Part shown: piece after piece, positions 43,301 to 57,500 of the stretch | How positions within the stretch are numbered: the first letter of the stretch is position 1 | Layout of the letters: every line of letters starts with the position of its first letter | NCBI GenBank assembly: GCA_905116865.2 | Contig: CAJHNH020008565.1 | Coordinates: 558,001 to 622,000 of the forward strand | DNA length: 64,000 nt | From: Candidula unifasciata | Taxonomy: Eukaryota > Mollusca > Gastropoda > Stylommatophora > Geomitridae | Direction: 5' to 3' | The notes under the pieces: model-generated | Database searches by the model: none | Told to the model about the DNA's origin: nothing | The model's input: the letters and a program-made list of their open reading frames with translations, nothing else | Position numbers and translations under genes: made by a program

Positions 43301-45519
43301 GTCTATTGTCAGCCTGCAGTAGGACAGATAGCACCATGACTATTGTCAACCTGTAGTAGGACCGATAGCATCATGACTATTGTCAGCCTGCAGTAGGACA
43401 GATAGCACCATGTCTATTGTCAATCTGCAGTAGGACAGACAGTGTAGATGATGATATCTTCTGGGTCAGAATGCTGATCTATCAGTTCCCTTACTTCTGT
43501 GTCTACGGCCGCAGTAATCTGATCCCTGCAGTACCTCCTGAGTGTGATGACAACCTTGGAGATGCCTTGCATGTCTAATGGTGTATTCATCCATTTTTTC
43601 AATGACTGATCACGTCTAGGTCACATACCTGCTGGATTAAATCCTAAGCCTTTTCCATCCAAGAGCGGCCTCTTTTGAGACGCGTTCCCCTTGTGTCATG
43701 TATAGCTTTGTGCAGTGGGTGGTTAACGTCTGCCGATACCCTCATGTACGCCTTGACCTGTGCCACTTTGTATCTGCTAGTTATCGTCAGCAAAACTAGG
43801 ACATAACGCATGGCGTTGCAGGAGGTGTCTTTTGTGCGGCCGAGTATGAGTCTCATGGCCTCATTTTGAACTAGGTCCAGTCTTTCAAGCTGTGTTTTGC
43901 TGACAGTGAGGAGGTCAAGACCATAGTCAATGAAGCTTAATACAAGCCCTTGACAGAGAAGGAAAAGAAGCATTGTTCAATATCAGCTGCTGCTAGCACC
44001 TTGAGTGCTCTCAGACCTTTCCTGGCTCTAAGTATGACGTCTACGTGGCATTTGTATGACAAGCATCTGTCAAATGTCATGCCCAGATATTTCATGGTGT
44101 CTGTTCTCTCAATGTCCACACCACACATGCTTACAACTAGCGTTGGTGTACTGACGATATGGGTATTCAGAGAGAATCATGTTGAGGCGGCTTTGGACAG
44201 ATTCACTTGAGCTCTTGATTCCTGGCACCACTCACTCAAATGGATTCAGTTAGCAACATTAATGAAGGTTTGAAATTAATCACCTTGGTAATGCAGTGGC
44301 TAGATGCCAGCTTGCCAGCCCGAAGTTTCGGGTTTAAATCTACACTACATTAGATTTTTAAAGTTTTTGTCCCTGGCTTTAGCGAGGACTATGTCTAAAG
44401 TGGGTATGGAAATATGTCCCAATGATGTTGACCATATCACCTATCAAGTGCTGAATTGCCTGTAAAATTATGGGTCTAGCATCATATGCCTGTGCACCAC
44501 TGGTGTGAAAGTGTCATGTAACAGAGCCAAAAAATAATCAGAAACAGAAACACGGGAAAACCACCACTGTATTTTTTTTTCCTTCGTAATAATGCTTCTC
44601 TGCCAAACAGATTCAGTTAACTGACATTGCTGGAGGTTCCAATGGAACTGTCTCCTTCACTAGATTGCAAAATGGATTAAGAACACTTTTACAGAATCAA
44701 TAGTTGGAGAACATCAAGAATAAAATGGCCATATTATATATAATTTTTATAAAATATATGCCATATATAATATATGTAAATTATATGCCATTTAAAATAT
44801 AAAGTAAAGGACCAATTTATGGCAGTGGTACATGTGTAACCATGACACTGGGCTACAACCCGGTATCAGTGAGACGAGAAAAGAAGAAAAAGAAGGTACA
44901 TAGGCAACCACGACTCTGGGCTACAATCTGGTATCAGTGAGATGACAAAAGAAAAATGTACCCAGGCAAACAAAACACTGGGCTTCATAGGACATTACCT
45001 GGTACCCATTTAAGGCTGTGTTAACCTGGGAGCCAAGGGCAAATATAAATAAATCTTTTCCTGTGCTGACTGAAACCCAAGACTGTTAGTCCAACAGGCA
45101 AGTGTCTAGCCAAGGTGCTACTTTGGTCCACATCAATCAATATATTAGGTATAATGAAATTTGATTGGCCAAGTGGGTGGAACATATTTAAACATAAAAA
45201 TCTCATCATAGAAATCAAACCCTTGTGAACTGAAGATTGTGAAATGTGTTCATTAACCTCTTGACCACAAAGCCAAAGAGCTTTAGTGAAACTCCTCAGC
45301 AAACCTCCGGATATCATAAGAGTGCAGGTTTATGTACCAAAAGCAGTAGTACAGTAAAAGACACATTTTATTACATAGACAGGGTTTTGGACCACTGGGG
45401 AAGATATAGTGAAAGCATTATGCAACAGCAAAGGATAAAACAGCTTTGGTGCCATTTGGTTGAGGGCCTTTTGCTTCACTGAGAGATAGAGGGCAGGAGA
45501 ACAGTCTCTCAATCATTTA

Positions 45520-45571
<52 letters not shown>

Positions 45572-48500
45572 GCACACGAGGCATGTTTTTTAAGTAAGTC
45601 GCAATATCAAATTAAAAAACAACCATCATATATAAAAATGATTTATTGAAGCCAAAATTAAACCACACATTTAGATTATTTCTCAACAGTCACCACTGAA
45701 TTCAACACATTTTTGGTATCGTGGCACCAGGTTCTCAACTCCAATATCATTCATTCATTAACGCCTGTCTGCAGCTGAAACCACTAGGATGCCAGTCACT
45801 TCTTTAGGTGTACGAAAAGGTGGTAATAGCTTAGTGCCAGAACGGTGCTGTAGGGCGCGTGGTCAACTATTTTTCAGTGAAATGTTTGCAACAAGTGAAC
45901 AGTTCTATCTGTGACGTGAGGTTGAGCATTATTGTGCTAAAGCACAATTACAGAGGACAGCAACCCATGTCTTTTGTTTTGGAAGGCACACAGGTTTTTT
46001 TTTTGTATTGAAGATTTCTTGACACAATGTTGCCATTCAGTGAATGTGAAACTTCTGTAAATTCCAGAAACTGTGAAATTATGATTTTTCTGAATTTTCT
46101 GGTTCACTTCTTCCGACAACTACGATCTTTATTATAGATATTTGTTTGCCCTTCTTTAAACATTCAACACCATTTCCCTAACCATGCTATCAGTCATAAC
46201 ATCTTACCCATAAACCTCAATGAACTGCTTGTGAATTTCTGCAGTACTGTTGTTTTTTATATAACAAAATGGATCACAGCATGAACCTCGCAGCTGGCGG
46301 GAGTATTTATTTTTGGACTCATTATAAATCACTCACACGCAGCATCAAACAAGATTTCCACAGTTAAACAATAGCATTTAGCTAGCTAATGAACCACCTA
46401 AACATACTGAATATTTACGTTTTCCATTGGTGTTTGTTATTGCGGTAAAAACGGGACTTACTTAAAAAAATGTGCCTCATATATACATATACACATATCA
46501 CAGCACAACAATGCTTAGGTTAAACATGGATAACTCACCTGATCTTCGACCTCTGCAGGCAGCAAGAAAGTGCTGGTGATCACATCTCTTGGAGAGTTCA
46601 CTTGATATATCACTGATGGCTCATCATCCAAAATTATCCTGTTGTTCTCACTGCGCAAGCGGAATACTAGAATCCCACCACCACAGAAGGTGTCCGCTGA
46701 AGCACTGCCTCTGTTTGTGGGAGATGCCTCAGCGTCTGACGTTGAAATTTCCAGATACCCAGCTTTGGTGGAAAGGATCACTATCACATGCTGCTTGTCA
46801 CTGGAAGGCAAGATAGACTGAATCTCTATATGCTCCTTCTGGAATCGGCAAGGAAGCTCCACACACTGAATCACAGTACCTGAAATTGTAGGGGTCTCTT
46901 TTTTCAGAGAGCCATTGGCATTGCCAACGTTGATGAAAGAATGAGCACTAGAATCACTGGAACTTGTGGTATATGATGAAAAACTTTGTAGCTTTACAGA
47001 CGCTGAGGATTCTGCATCAGCAAATGTGAACGGTTTCAGGGGAGAATATGGTTCTGTAACCGATGAGTCTAAACTATCACAGACATCACTAGGTCCATTG
47101 GGAATATTGGATTTACTCAAGTCTTTTATATGCTTTGATTCATTAGAGTGGCTGACCAACGTGCTGGTGAATGGACTGGAATTTTTCAGAGGAGCTGGGG
47201 TAAAACCAATGTACTGGCAATCCTCCCAAGGTGCCCATTCATCAGTGTCATTAGTGAGAGCACTAGGAGATGCGACCAACTCATCTTTACTTATTGGTGG
47301 CTTGACGACCTGAGGTGAGGACGGCATTTTCTTTTTGCCTGGACTCAAATGGCTTGAGGTACGAGCTTCTTCCACCAAGGAAACCACAACAATGTAAGGA
47401 ATAAACTGACTTTCTGGTATGACAAAGTGAGAGTCTGAATAATGCCCGTCTATCAGCCTGGATATGGAAGGCTCGCTGCTGACTGCTTCATTCACTTCAT
47501 TCATCAGCTGCACAGTCAAATTACTGCTCTTACCACTACAGCTGCCTCGTGTCAAATAATGGTTGCCCTCTTCTGGCTGCTGAAACTTGGTTTGCCGCAG
47601 GGTCATGCCACATATCAGAGAGAGCTGAACATCACTGGCAGAGGATGCCTTGGTCGGGTTTGATATTGTCACTTCTTCCTGCCACTTTGCATGATCAGCC
47701 ACACACAATGAGGTCACTATAAAGTCATCTGAAGGACGATGTGAGCCAATACATGACTGCTTTTCTGTTGGGAGGAAAATATTGTGTCTTTATAATTATT
47801 TCCATTTCTAGAAAGACAGACATAATATGAGGGATGGTCATTAATGTAATATAGGAAGAGAGAGAATTAACAAGACATGAGTCATGCGTTTGATGGACCA
47901 TGTGAAAGCTCCCAACACCATAGTGACCATTTATCCCACCTTCAGTATTCCACCAGCTTTGATAAAACTCTATTACATGATGTCTGTTAATTCCAAGAGA
48001 ACAAAATAATCATATTCCATGATGATATTCCTTAACTTATTGAATTCTTAGATATCCTATATTTTACTGATGTCCATATTTATGTTTTCTCCTGAGATTG
48101 AGTTCTTTCAGTCCTATGTCGATGCTACTCTTATTCTGTTCATCCTATGAAGTTATCAGCAGGACCCTTTTTACACCAGATGCCAATCAGGCACATGATG
48201 CTAGAGTCTATTTTTATAGACCAATCGTCATTAGATGAGAGATGTGATCAACATCTCACCGACTGTCTTTACATGATAGATGTGGTCAAGATCTCACTGA
48301 TTGTCTTTACATGAGAGATGTGATCAACATCTCACTGATTGTCTTTACATGAGAGATAAGGGTCTTTACATGAGAGATGTGGTCAACATCTCACCGATTG
48401 TCTTTACATGAGAGATGTGGTCAAGATCTCACCGATTGTCTTTACATGAGAGATGTGATCAACATCTCACTGATTGTCTTTACATGAGAGATAAGGGTCT

Positions 48501-51500
48501 TTACATGAGAGATGTGGTCAACATCTCACCCATTGTCTTTACATGAGAGATGTGGTCAACATCTCACTGATTGTCTTTACATGAGAGATGTGGTCAACAT
48601 CTCACTGACTGTCTTTACAAGAGAGATGTGGTCAACATCTCACCAATTGTCTTTACATGAGAGATGTGGTCAACATCTCACTGATTGTCTTTACATGAGA
48701 GATGTGGTCAACATCTCACTGATTGTCTTTACATGAGAGATGTGGTCAACATCTCACTGATTGTCTTTACATGAGAGATGTGGTCAACATCTCACTGATT
48801 GTCTTTACATGAGAGATGTGGTCAACATCTCACTGATTGTCTTTACATGAGAGATAAGGTCAAAATCTCACCGATTGTCTTTAGATGAGAGATGTGGTCA
48901 ACATCTCACTGATTGTCTTTACATGAGAGATGTGGTCAACATCTCACCAATTGTCTTTACATGAGAAATGTGGTCAACATCTCACTGATTGTCTTTACAT
49001 GAGATAAGGTCAACATCTCACTGATTGTCTTTACATGAGAGATAAGGTCAACATCTTACTGATTGTCTTTACAAGAGAGATGTGGTCAACATCTCACTGA
49101 TAGTCATTAGTTCCCAGGAGACTAGCAGCTACCCATTTAAGGCTAGTTCAACTTGTGAGCCAAATCAAGTTATTACTTCTTTTACTCTTTTTACTTTATT
49201 AAAGTTGTTACTCCAAACTCACTATAGTTTTCTCTGCATCACATCATATTTCTTCATAAAGCATCCCAATTCAGTTGGTTAAGTTGTTTTTCTGGTCTTT
49301 TCTAACTTGATAATGACAGGTTGGATATTTAAGCTACAATTTTTACAAGGAAAAGGTAGCTAACCATCCTGAGTAACCTCTTATGACATGAATAGTGAGT
49401 TAGTGTTGTTATTCCTTGCTTCTATTTTGGATTCCAATAACATGGCGATATGTCACCTAACTGTAGCTAATTATAATTTTAACGTTACATATTCTGTCTC
49501 CAAAATATGTAGATGGTAATGTTAACTTTCTCCATGTCCATTCTTTCCATACCTATTATTATGTCCACGTCAACCATACACTACTATTCTTTTTTACTGA
49601 CAATGCTACCTAGTAGGAACCAGCAATCTTGTAGTAGTATTGTGCAAAGTTACTCATACACAACAAATTACTGAAATTAAAAAAATGTGATCTTTCAAAG
49701 TACTATGTGCTACTATTAAAATGTTTTATTAGATCATGTACAAACAAAAGAAGAAACACCGTAATTAAAACTACCAGCAAACATTTTACCTTCTTTTGAC
49801 TTGTCATGAAGGGGTATATCCTGCATGTCTTCCTCGACAAGCGACTCCACTTTCTGCCCTGCTTCCTTCCTGTAACAAGCAGTTTCTGTCTTTAACACCA
49901 GGTACATGAACAGATACATAATAGTTAGCTCTAAAACATTTCATAGCGCTTAGCCTTGGACCGTCAGTTAAACAGTGAAATGTCTCCTTTTATACCCAAA
50001 CAGAGTCTGTGCATGGATTATGGGGGCCTCGTTTGGGGATGGGGAGAAAGATTAGACCCCTTGCACTATAACAAGCAAGTCATAAAAGGTGAATAATTAG
50101 TGGTGTTTCCTTCAAAGCTGGAGTACATAAGAACCAACAGTCTGCATATAAATGATGCCAGATTTGTAAAGCAGATGTGCCAGCAACACCCAAGTCCTGG
50201 AACAGGACCAAAGAAAAGAAGTGGGCAAACAAGGAGAGCTTTCCATCAGAGCTTACAGACAGGATGTTGAGAAGAAGATACACAACATAACAGAGTTTTA
50301 TCTAAGTTTTCTTTTCTGAAATTGCCACACACTAGTTTATAATCACAAATAGTGCAAAAAACACATGGCGTGTTACCTGAAGTTACTGTCTGTTTAAACA
50401 GTCAGTTGAAAAAAAAATATTGGTGTTCTAAACAGTCTGCTAAAAAAAACCTGCCACCATAAGTCAAAAATCCCAATCCAGTATCCTGATATCAACCATC
50501 ATCATCATGTGCCCTGGGGTAGGCGCTCATGCGTCTCCACAGATCATGATCCCTGGTTGCCTGGAACAGCTCTCTTGATGATATCCCTCCATGCAATCAT
50601 TTCAGCCATTCCAGCACTATCTCTCTTGGTCTGCCTCTACCACTTTTTCCACTGACCCTTCCAGTTGTCACGATGTTCTCCAATGTCTCTCTTCTCATCA
50701 TGTGGTTAAAGAACAGTGTTTGCCTCCTTCTCATTGTTGTATATAGAGATCTATTTTCATTAGCGTCTTTCAAGCAATAGTTGTTAGTTACTCTGGCCGT
50801 CCAAAGTATTCGTAACATTGGTCTCAGAAACCACATCTCTGTTGCTGCCAAATTCTTCCTAATTTGTTCACTGACATTCCAAGATTCGCTGCCATACAGT
50901 AGAACAGGTTCTGTGTAACATTTTAGCACCCTCTTTCTGACATTAAATGAGAGCGATTAACTGCATAAGATATTTTTCATTTTCTGAAATGCAGCTTTCG
51001 ATTGACCTATTCTGCTTTTAATCTCTGTCACATATTTTCCATCTGATGACGTGATTGTTCCGATACCAATGTGCACATTAAATCCAGCATTTTAAAAAAA
51101 ATGTGTACACACAATAGCAATATCATAAAATCAACATGTACACACAAATTCTATATTCTAAAATTTGTGGACAAGCAACAACAAAATATTCACTTTTCTA
51201 CAATCAATAAGTATGTTGTGTAAAAAATGGGACGTTGAAATTCGATGGCTAATTAAAGTCTCATCAGTTCACTTTATAATTTCAGTTTTTCTCCTTAAAT
51301 TTCAAACAATACATAACAAAAACAATATATTTACATTTCTCTTCACAAATACTTCAAAAAACTAAAGTCCTGACCTGCCCTGCCATAACATAAAATTTGT
51401 AAGCTGCATTTCTGTGTCTTGAAATATCACTAGTGTCCTCCCTAATATGATCTTCTGCCCAGAGCATTTAATAATGAAGACATGATAATGAACAATAACT

Positions 51501-54500
51501 TACTCTGAAGTCACTTTGTGGTGTGAACTGTCCATTCGTTCAATCTGCAAGCCCGTTTTCAAAGCAACCAGTGCATTTGTAACATCGATATCAAACTGAC
51601 AGTGTTTCTGAAATAAACAAAACAAATAAGCAATACAGAATAGAAAACATAAATGTCAGTGAGCACAGATGAACAATACAGCCATATCTAACAGCAATGG
51701 TGACTTCATGGTGAGTGAGGTTACCTATTAACCTTTCCGCCCCAAAAAAAACAAAAAAAGCGATTCTTCCAGTTAGGTCAAGTATCGGATTAAATTCACG
51801 TTTCCAACCTGCCTAACATGACCTGTTTACAAGATGTACAATTAATGCAACTGGCTGAGTTTGCATTTGTGCAAATGTTTAGGAGGTCAAGATTTGAATA
51901 AATGAAATAACAACCACATTTAAAGGGGTTTCCTTGCTGCTAAATTGCTTTTGTAAAGTCAAGATGAGGTCAGATTTTCTCTCAAGCCTAATAGGTAGAA
52001 GTCATGGGGTTGTGGCATGAGCCACCTGATACATGTGTATTTCTTAGGCTCCGAGAAAGGGAAGTGAGTGTATTCAATTTAATGCTTCACCCCGCCTTAG
52101 TTCTTTAATTACTCCCTTCATACATCTTTGTGTATTTAAAAAAAAAATTATTTTAAAATGTTTAACGAATGTATGAGTGACCTGTGTAAAAAAAAAAAAT
52201 TGTTGTTAACTGATTTTTTCAGGAATCCTAAAATCCTCTGAAGACCATAACATTTTACTTTAAACATAAACAATCTAATTTTTTTTCATGAAAAATAACT
52301 CACCAAATGACACAAATTATAACAAAAAAATATACAGCAAAAACAAATAATGCACAACCACAATTCAGGCTGATAATCAACTAGCTTTGCTTGGAAAAGC
52401 AGCATATATCACTCTAAAGGCAATAATCAGTTATACAAGGTTCAACAATTAATTTTAATAATAAACTGATTTTATTATGGTCAAGACAAAAATGCCATCT
52501 ATGAAGCAAAGCATGGAATCCAAAAATACAACTTTCAAAATCTATAATCTGGCAACTTTTCATCACTGCCTGATAAGCAGACAACAAGCCGCCATTTTGT
52601 TCACCTAGTCATAGGTGCACTGTTACATAATCAGCATGCAGCAAAAAGCTAACATTAAATTCTGTTTAAAACTCAGAAAAAGCGTCACTGAGACAACTGA
52701 ACCGACGCAACATGTTTATGGGGATAATTGTTTATCTTGTGCAAAGATTTTCAGATTGTATTCACAATTCAAAATTGGTGTGGAAATGATTAATAATGCA
52801 AATAGACCTGGACGCCCAATTTCTGTTCATAATGAGGAAAACATTGCAAAAGGCAGAAAACGGATACAAGAAGATCGTTGTTTGAATATGAGGATGATGG
52901 CAGATAAATATGGTGTTAATAGAGAGACCATTCATAAAAATTTAGTCTAAGATTTGAAAAGAAAAATTTTGCTTGCCGGTTTGTACCACATTCATTGTCT
53001 GATGACCAAAAACATCCGCATGTTGAGTACACAAAAGACAACCTCAAAACGTGTCACAGAAATAAACATTTCTTGAATCTGATATTTTCAGACGATGAAA
53101 CATATATTTTTCATTACGATTCCACAACTTAAAGCCAAAGTTCTCAGCGGAAGTCATCATCATCAACAAAAAGGAAAAATATGTCCTCAAAAGTTGAAAG
53201 TGAAGCTAATGTTGGTGTGCTTCTATAATAGTTATTCACAAAGAATTTATTCCAGAGAGACAGACTGTCACAGCTACAGTTTATTTAAGTGTTTTGAAAT
53301 ATCTAATGAAAAGGATTCTTTAAGTCCGATCCGAGTATTCAAGACCTGGCAGTTTTCCCTTCTTTATGACAATGCACTGGCTCACCGAGCGGTGGTTGTA
53401 CAGGGCTTTTTTGGCCCAAAAATAAGTGTGTGTTCTCAACCATCCACCCTATTTCCCAGATTTTTCTCCCTGTGATTATTTTCTATTCCCAAAATTAAAG
53501 TTACCATTGAAAGGACGCTTCTTTGACGATACTGAAGACACCCAAAATGCCACAACATTGACTTTAAGGGCCATGACAGAAGAAGAACTACAGAGGTCAT
53601 TTCAGTGTTTGCTGTATCAATGCATAAGAGGCTTAATTTTTAATAAAATATAAGTTCTATCTTCTGTTGATTGTTTTAATTTTTATGGTATTAGTCTCAT
53701 TACTTAATTGTTGGATATTGTATGCCACTATAAATGCAGACTTTCCCAGACAAAGCACTATTTCAGTCTATATCATTGAAGAAGCTCAAGAAGTTAAAGG
53801 TAAAAAAGGTAGGTAAAAAATTTAAATTTCAACATCACAACTGCCCACACCAAATTTCTTCCTGAACAATGAAGTATGCAATTACCTTGAGAACATGGCT
53901 CAAATCCCACACAACTATGTTGCCATCTCTTGTAGAAGTAGCTATGAAGTCCTCGTTGAATGTTGTACTCAAGCATGCTATCTTCTGAAAAAAAGAAAGA
54001 AACCAGTTACATAGTTTATCTATGGAGAAATAGTGAATGCCCCTAATGCAGTCCTCTTTTGAAAGTATTAACAAATCAACAAATTTATACCAACATTCTG
54101 TTACGCTATATATTATTCTTCTTTCACTAGCTGTAGTGTCCAGCGAAAAGTTTATGTACCTCTTGACTTTATCTTGTTCCAGAACCTGAGTGCTGCATAC
54201 AAACCAGTTTAACAGATCTGATTAGTCTGTATGCAGACTGTTGGTTTCTTGCCTCTCAGGCAGCTGCACTGCAATTTTAAACAAAGCCTCTAATTAGTCT
54301 ACTCTAAATGGCATGCTTTTTGGGGTGGCAGTGAGTCTATTCTTGTCTTGGATTGGGGGAGGGGGGGGGGGGGGGGGGTGGGGGGGGGGGCGAAATGTTC
54401 TTTACTGGATACCATGAGGAAGGAAATGGGCGAGAGAAGATACAGGTGAAAATAACTCTCTCGGCACTGTCTATACCCCATCCCGTAAAGCAAACAATGA

Positions 54501-57500
54501 GATCGTGATCTGTATATCGCATGCCAGCTGACAGATTACCTGCACACATTTAAGAGGCAGTAAATGACAATCTTGCCAGCGAGCAATTAACCCGCTGTTT
54601 ACCAATGATCAGTACAATGTAACCACTAAGGGTAACTGCAAAAAGCCAGACTGCCGAAAATCACATAAAATTCTCCTTTTGTTATCTGTTTCCAGATTAG
54701 GGTGGGTAAAGTTCAAGGATTTTTAATCCGTTTAAAAAAGAATCATAAGATTTTTCAAGACCTTGAGAGGAATCTTGCAGTTCTTCCAGGTTTCAAGGTC
54801 TTCTCCAAACCCTGTATTAAAAGTTGCTGATGCATCACCAATGTGTGTCATAATTTCTTTCTTTGTTATCAAACATAAAACCTAAATGAGTAAACTGATC
54901 TGCTATTCAGTTACTTTTGTCTCTAGTGTTACATCTGCTTGATCTGTTTTTTTATAACTTATCTCCAGTCCAACCTTTGATGCTTTATTTGCTAAAACAT
55001 GTTTTTCTGTGCATGTTATTGCTGTTTTTAACTTAGCAGAACTATATCATCAGCAAAATCAAGATCTTTCAACTGTGTGTTCTCCACCCAATCAATACCA
55101 GTGTTCCCAACACAATATTTTTTCATCACCCGGTCAATGGTTAGGCAAAATAATAGAGGAGATCAAATGCATTACAATTTCATTCTATTAACAACTTTAA
55201 ACTTTATTGTCTCTACAGGAGAGGAATGTTTTCAGTGACAGTTGTATCCACTTGGCTAGTACAAGTAAGGGCTAAAGGTCTCCACAGCAAAGTTGTTAAG
55301 ACAGCTTTGTGCTTGCTCTACAGGCTGTGTGTTTTGATTTCAGAATTCATACTTCCATCTTAAAGTGAAAGTGTTTTGGAGATCATCAGGGATGGAAATT
55401 TTTAAAAAAAAAAGGGGGGAAAAGGGGGGGGGGGGGGGGGGGGGGGGGGGGACACACTGCTGTGGCTATGGAGTTTGTATTGTGTACAATACTCTCATTG
55501 GGGACCAGATGTTATGTGAATTGACTGAGCCACACCGGATAAAAACTAGACAAAATAAATGAAGTCGATACTTTAAACACCTTTTTAATTAAAAGTAAAT
55601 AAAGTTAAAATCAAGTTGATCGACTTTACCGCACTGGGCCATAAGCTCCGTCTCTCTCCCTCTCTCTCTGCACAACAGTTGGCCGCCTATCAACAGTGTC
55701 ACACAAAGCACGTATCCATGGAATGTCCAGGAATCTCCGTAAAAACTTCACTTGTAAAATGAACCCTTTAGCCATGAAACGAACCCACCACCTTTAGAGC
55801 ACGAAGCAAACAAGTGGACCACTTAGCCATGTACATCCCCCCCAACCCGAATAAGGGAAGCCAATTCTATGCTCTACATGGAGGCTAGCATGCTCACCTG
55901 CTGGGGAGATTCTCCGTGAAACTGTGCTGGCTGAGTTGCATATGTAACAGTGAGTGGAACATTCTGTGTGTAATCCCCTTTGATATATGGACACAGCTGT
56001 GAGTGACGCTCATGTTCAGACCTGCAAAAACATTTTGTAGGTGTCTAAATATTGTATGATTTCTGAGTCAAACGGATCATGGGAACATCAATTCTTGAAG
56101 CACATAACAGGTTCTAAAAGTCATATGTAGAGAGTCATATTTTTTTCTTAGTTGCGTATCCTTTACAGGACGTTGCAGAACTAACCCCAGTATTTTTTGG
56201 CTGTTGTGGTTTTCTAGGCAAATTTATGTCCAGTAGTTTGCCATTGCTTTCTGGATGGTCGGTTTCTCGATACCAGTCAAAACCAAGGCAAGGCCCGCAG
56301 CTGGGATCAAACCAAGCACCCCAGCATTACGAAGCGAGTTCGCAACACCTAAGTCAGAGACGCTGACAGAGAGTCATATAGCACGAAACAAATTAAAATA
56401 TGTTGCAGCAACTGAAAAATATAACAGGAAAAGAGCACAAGGAAAACATAAATAAATTAGTCATTGTTCATATTAGGAACAAGATCACAGACTGAATCTA
56501 AGACTTTGGAGAGCTTGTGACATGATAAGCATTGTTGTCTATGCTACTGGCACAAGACAGGATGATGATGATCATGATCAAATAATACACTGTTACTGCA
56601 ATTCTACTGAATCATAATAATTTAAATTGCATATCTTTATTTTCTTCATTCGCTTTTAAAAGGGTGGCTAGCATGCTGTATTGTGGTTTAAAGCTAAGCG
56701 GTGATATCTGTGCCTCTGGACCAAAAGACATCTAATTTCAGCAAGTCCTTAATTGGCCACCTTTTAGGATATGCTTGTTGAGGGACAGTTGGTCCCTCTC
56801 CCTCCTCCCCCCCCCCCCCCAACACACAAAAACTGGGGTCCCTAAACACATATGGGGATAACTACTGCATAGGAAGCACAACATTTGAGGTTAGTGACCA
56901 AAATTTGCCAGCAGTGCAGCGACTTTTGTGTCTTCTTTTTCAGGTTCACCAGTTGCAAACTCGGGCGGAAGGTTCTGGTTGTTCATCCACTTCTGGACTT
57001 CAGTTTTGTTCCAGTACTTAATTTTGCATGCACATCCATTTTACAGACCTGGCTTATTTGTTATGCAGGCTGTTGGTTCCTTGCCTCTCAGGCAGATGCA
57101 CTCTGACTCTGAAGGAAACTCTAATTAGTCAACTCTTATGACATGCTTTGCTTGGAAAGGCAGCACATATCACTCTAAAGGTAATAATCAGTTATACAAG
57201 GTTCAACAATTAATTTTAATAATAAACTGATTTTATTATGGTCAAGACAAAAATGTAGGGTTAGGGAGGCAGCGGGTCTATCCCCCCCCCCCCTCCCCCA
57301 ATAGGGTCTACTTGATCAATCCCTAAAGAACAATAATGTCTAGTAGAGATAAGAATACCACAGTACATACCAAGGTTCATCTGTGGGCTCCCAACACACC
57401 AAGCACACATTACACGTGAAACACATTGCCCTATCATCTCCATGCAAATTCGGGTGGTGAAAGAAACCTGCCTGTGCCATAGGTTCTGGCAATGCCCACC

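Larger units (their letters stand above)
37220..43440. repeat. 37-bp minisatellite, >3.5 kb of units, split by insertions
   Basis: Unit CAGCACCATGACTATCACCA-ACCTACAGTAGGACATA, 37 bp. Present at 37220-39732 (about 67 copies), 41310-41564 (about 7 copies) and 42532-43440 (about 24 copies). The last block is a distinct subfamily (GATAGCATCATGACTATTGT-CAGCCTGCAGTAGGACA). Two retroelement insertions separate the blocks. It lies in the 9.7-kb intron between exons 9 and 10. Confidence 0.97.

Noticed and set aside
37220..43440. Regular spaced repeats that could be read as a CRISPR array
   Set aside because: Units are contiguous with no unique spacers, the host is eukaryotic, and there are no cas genes.
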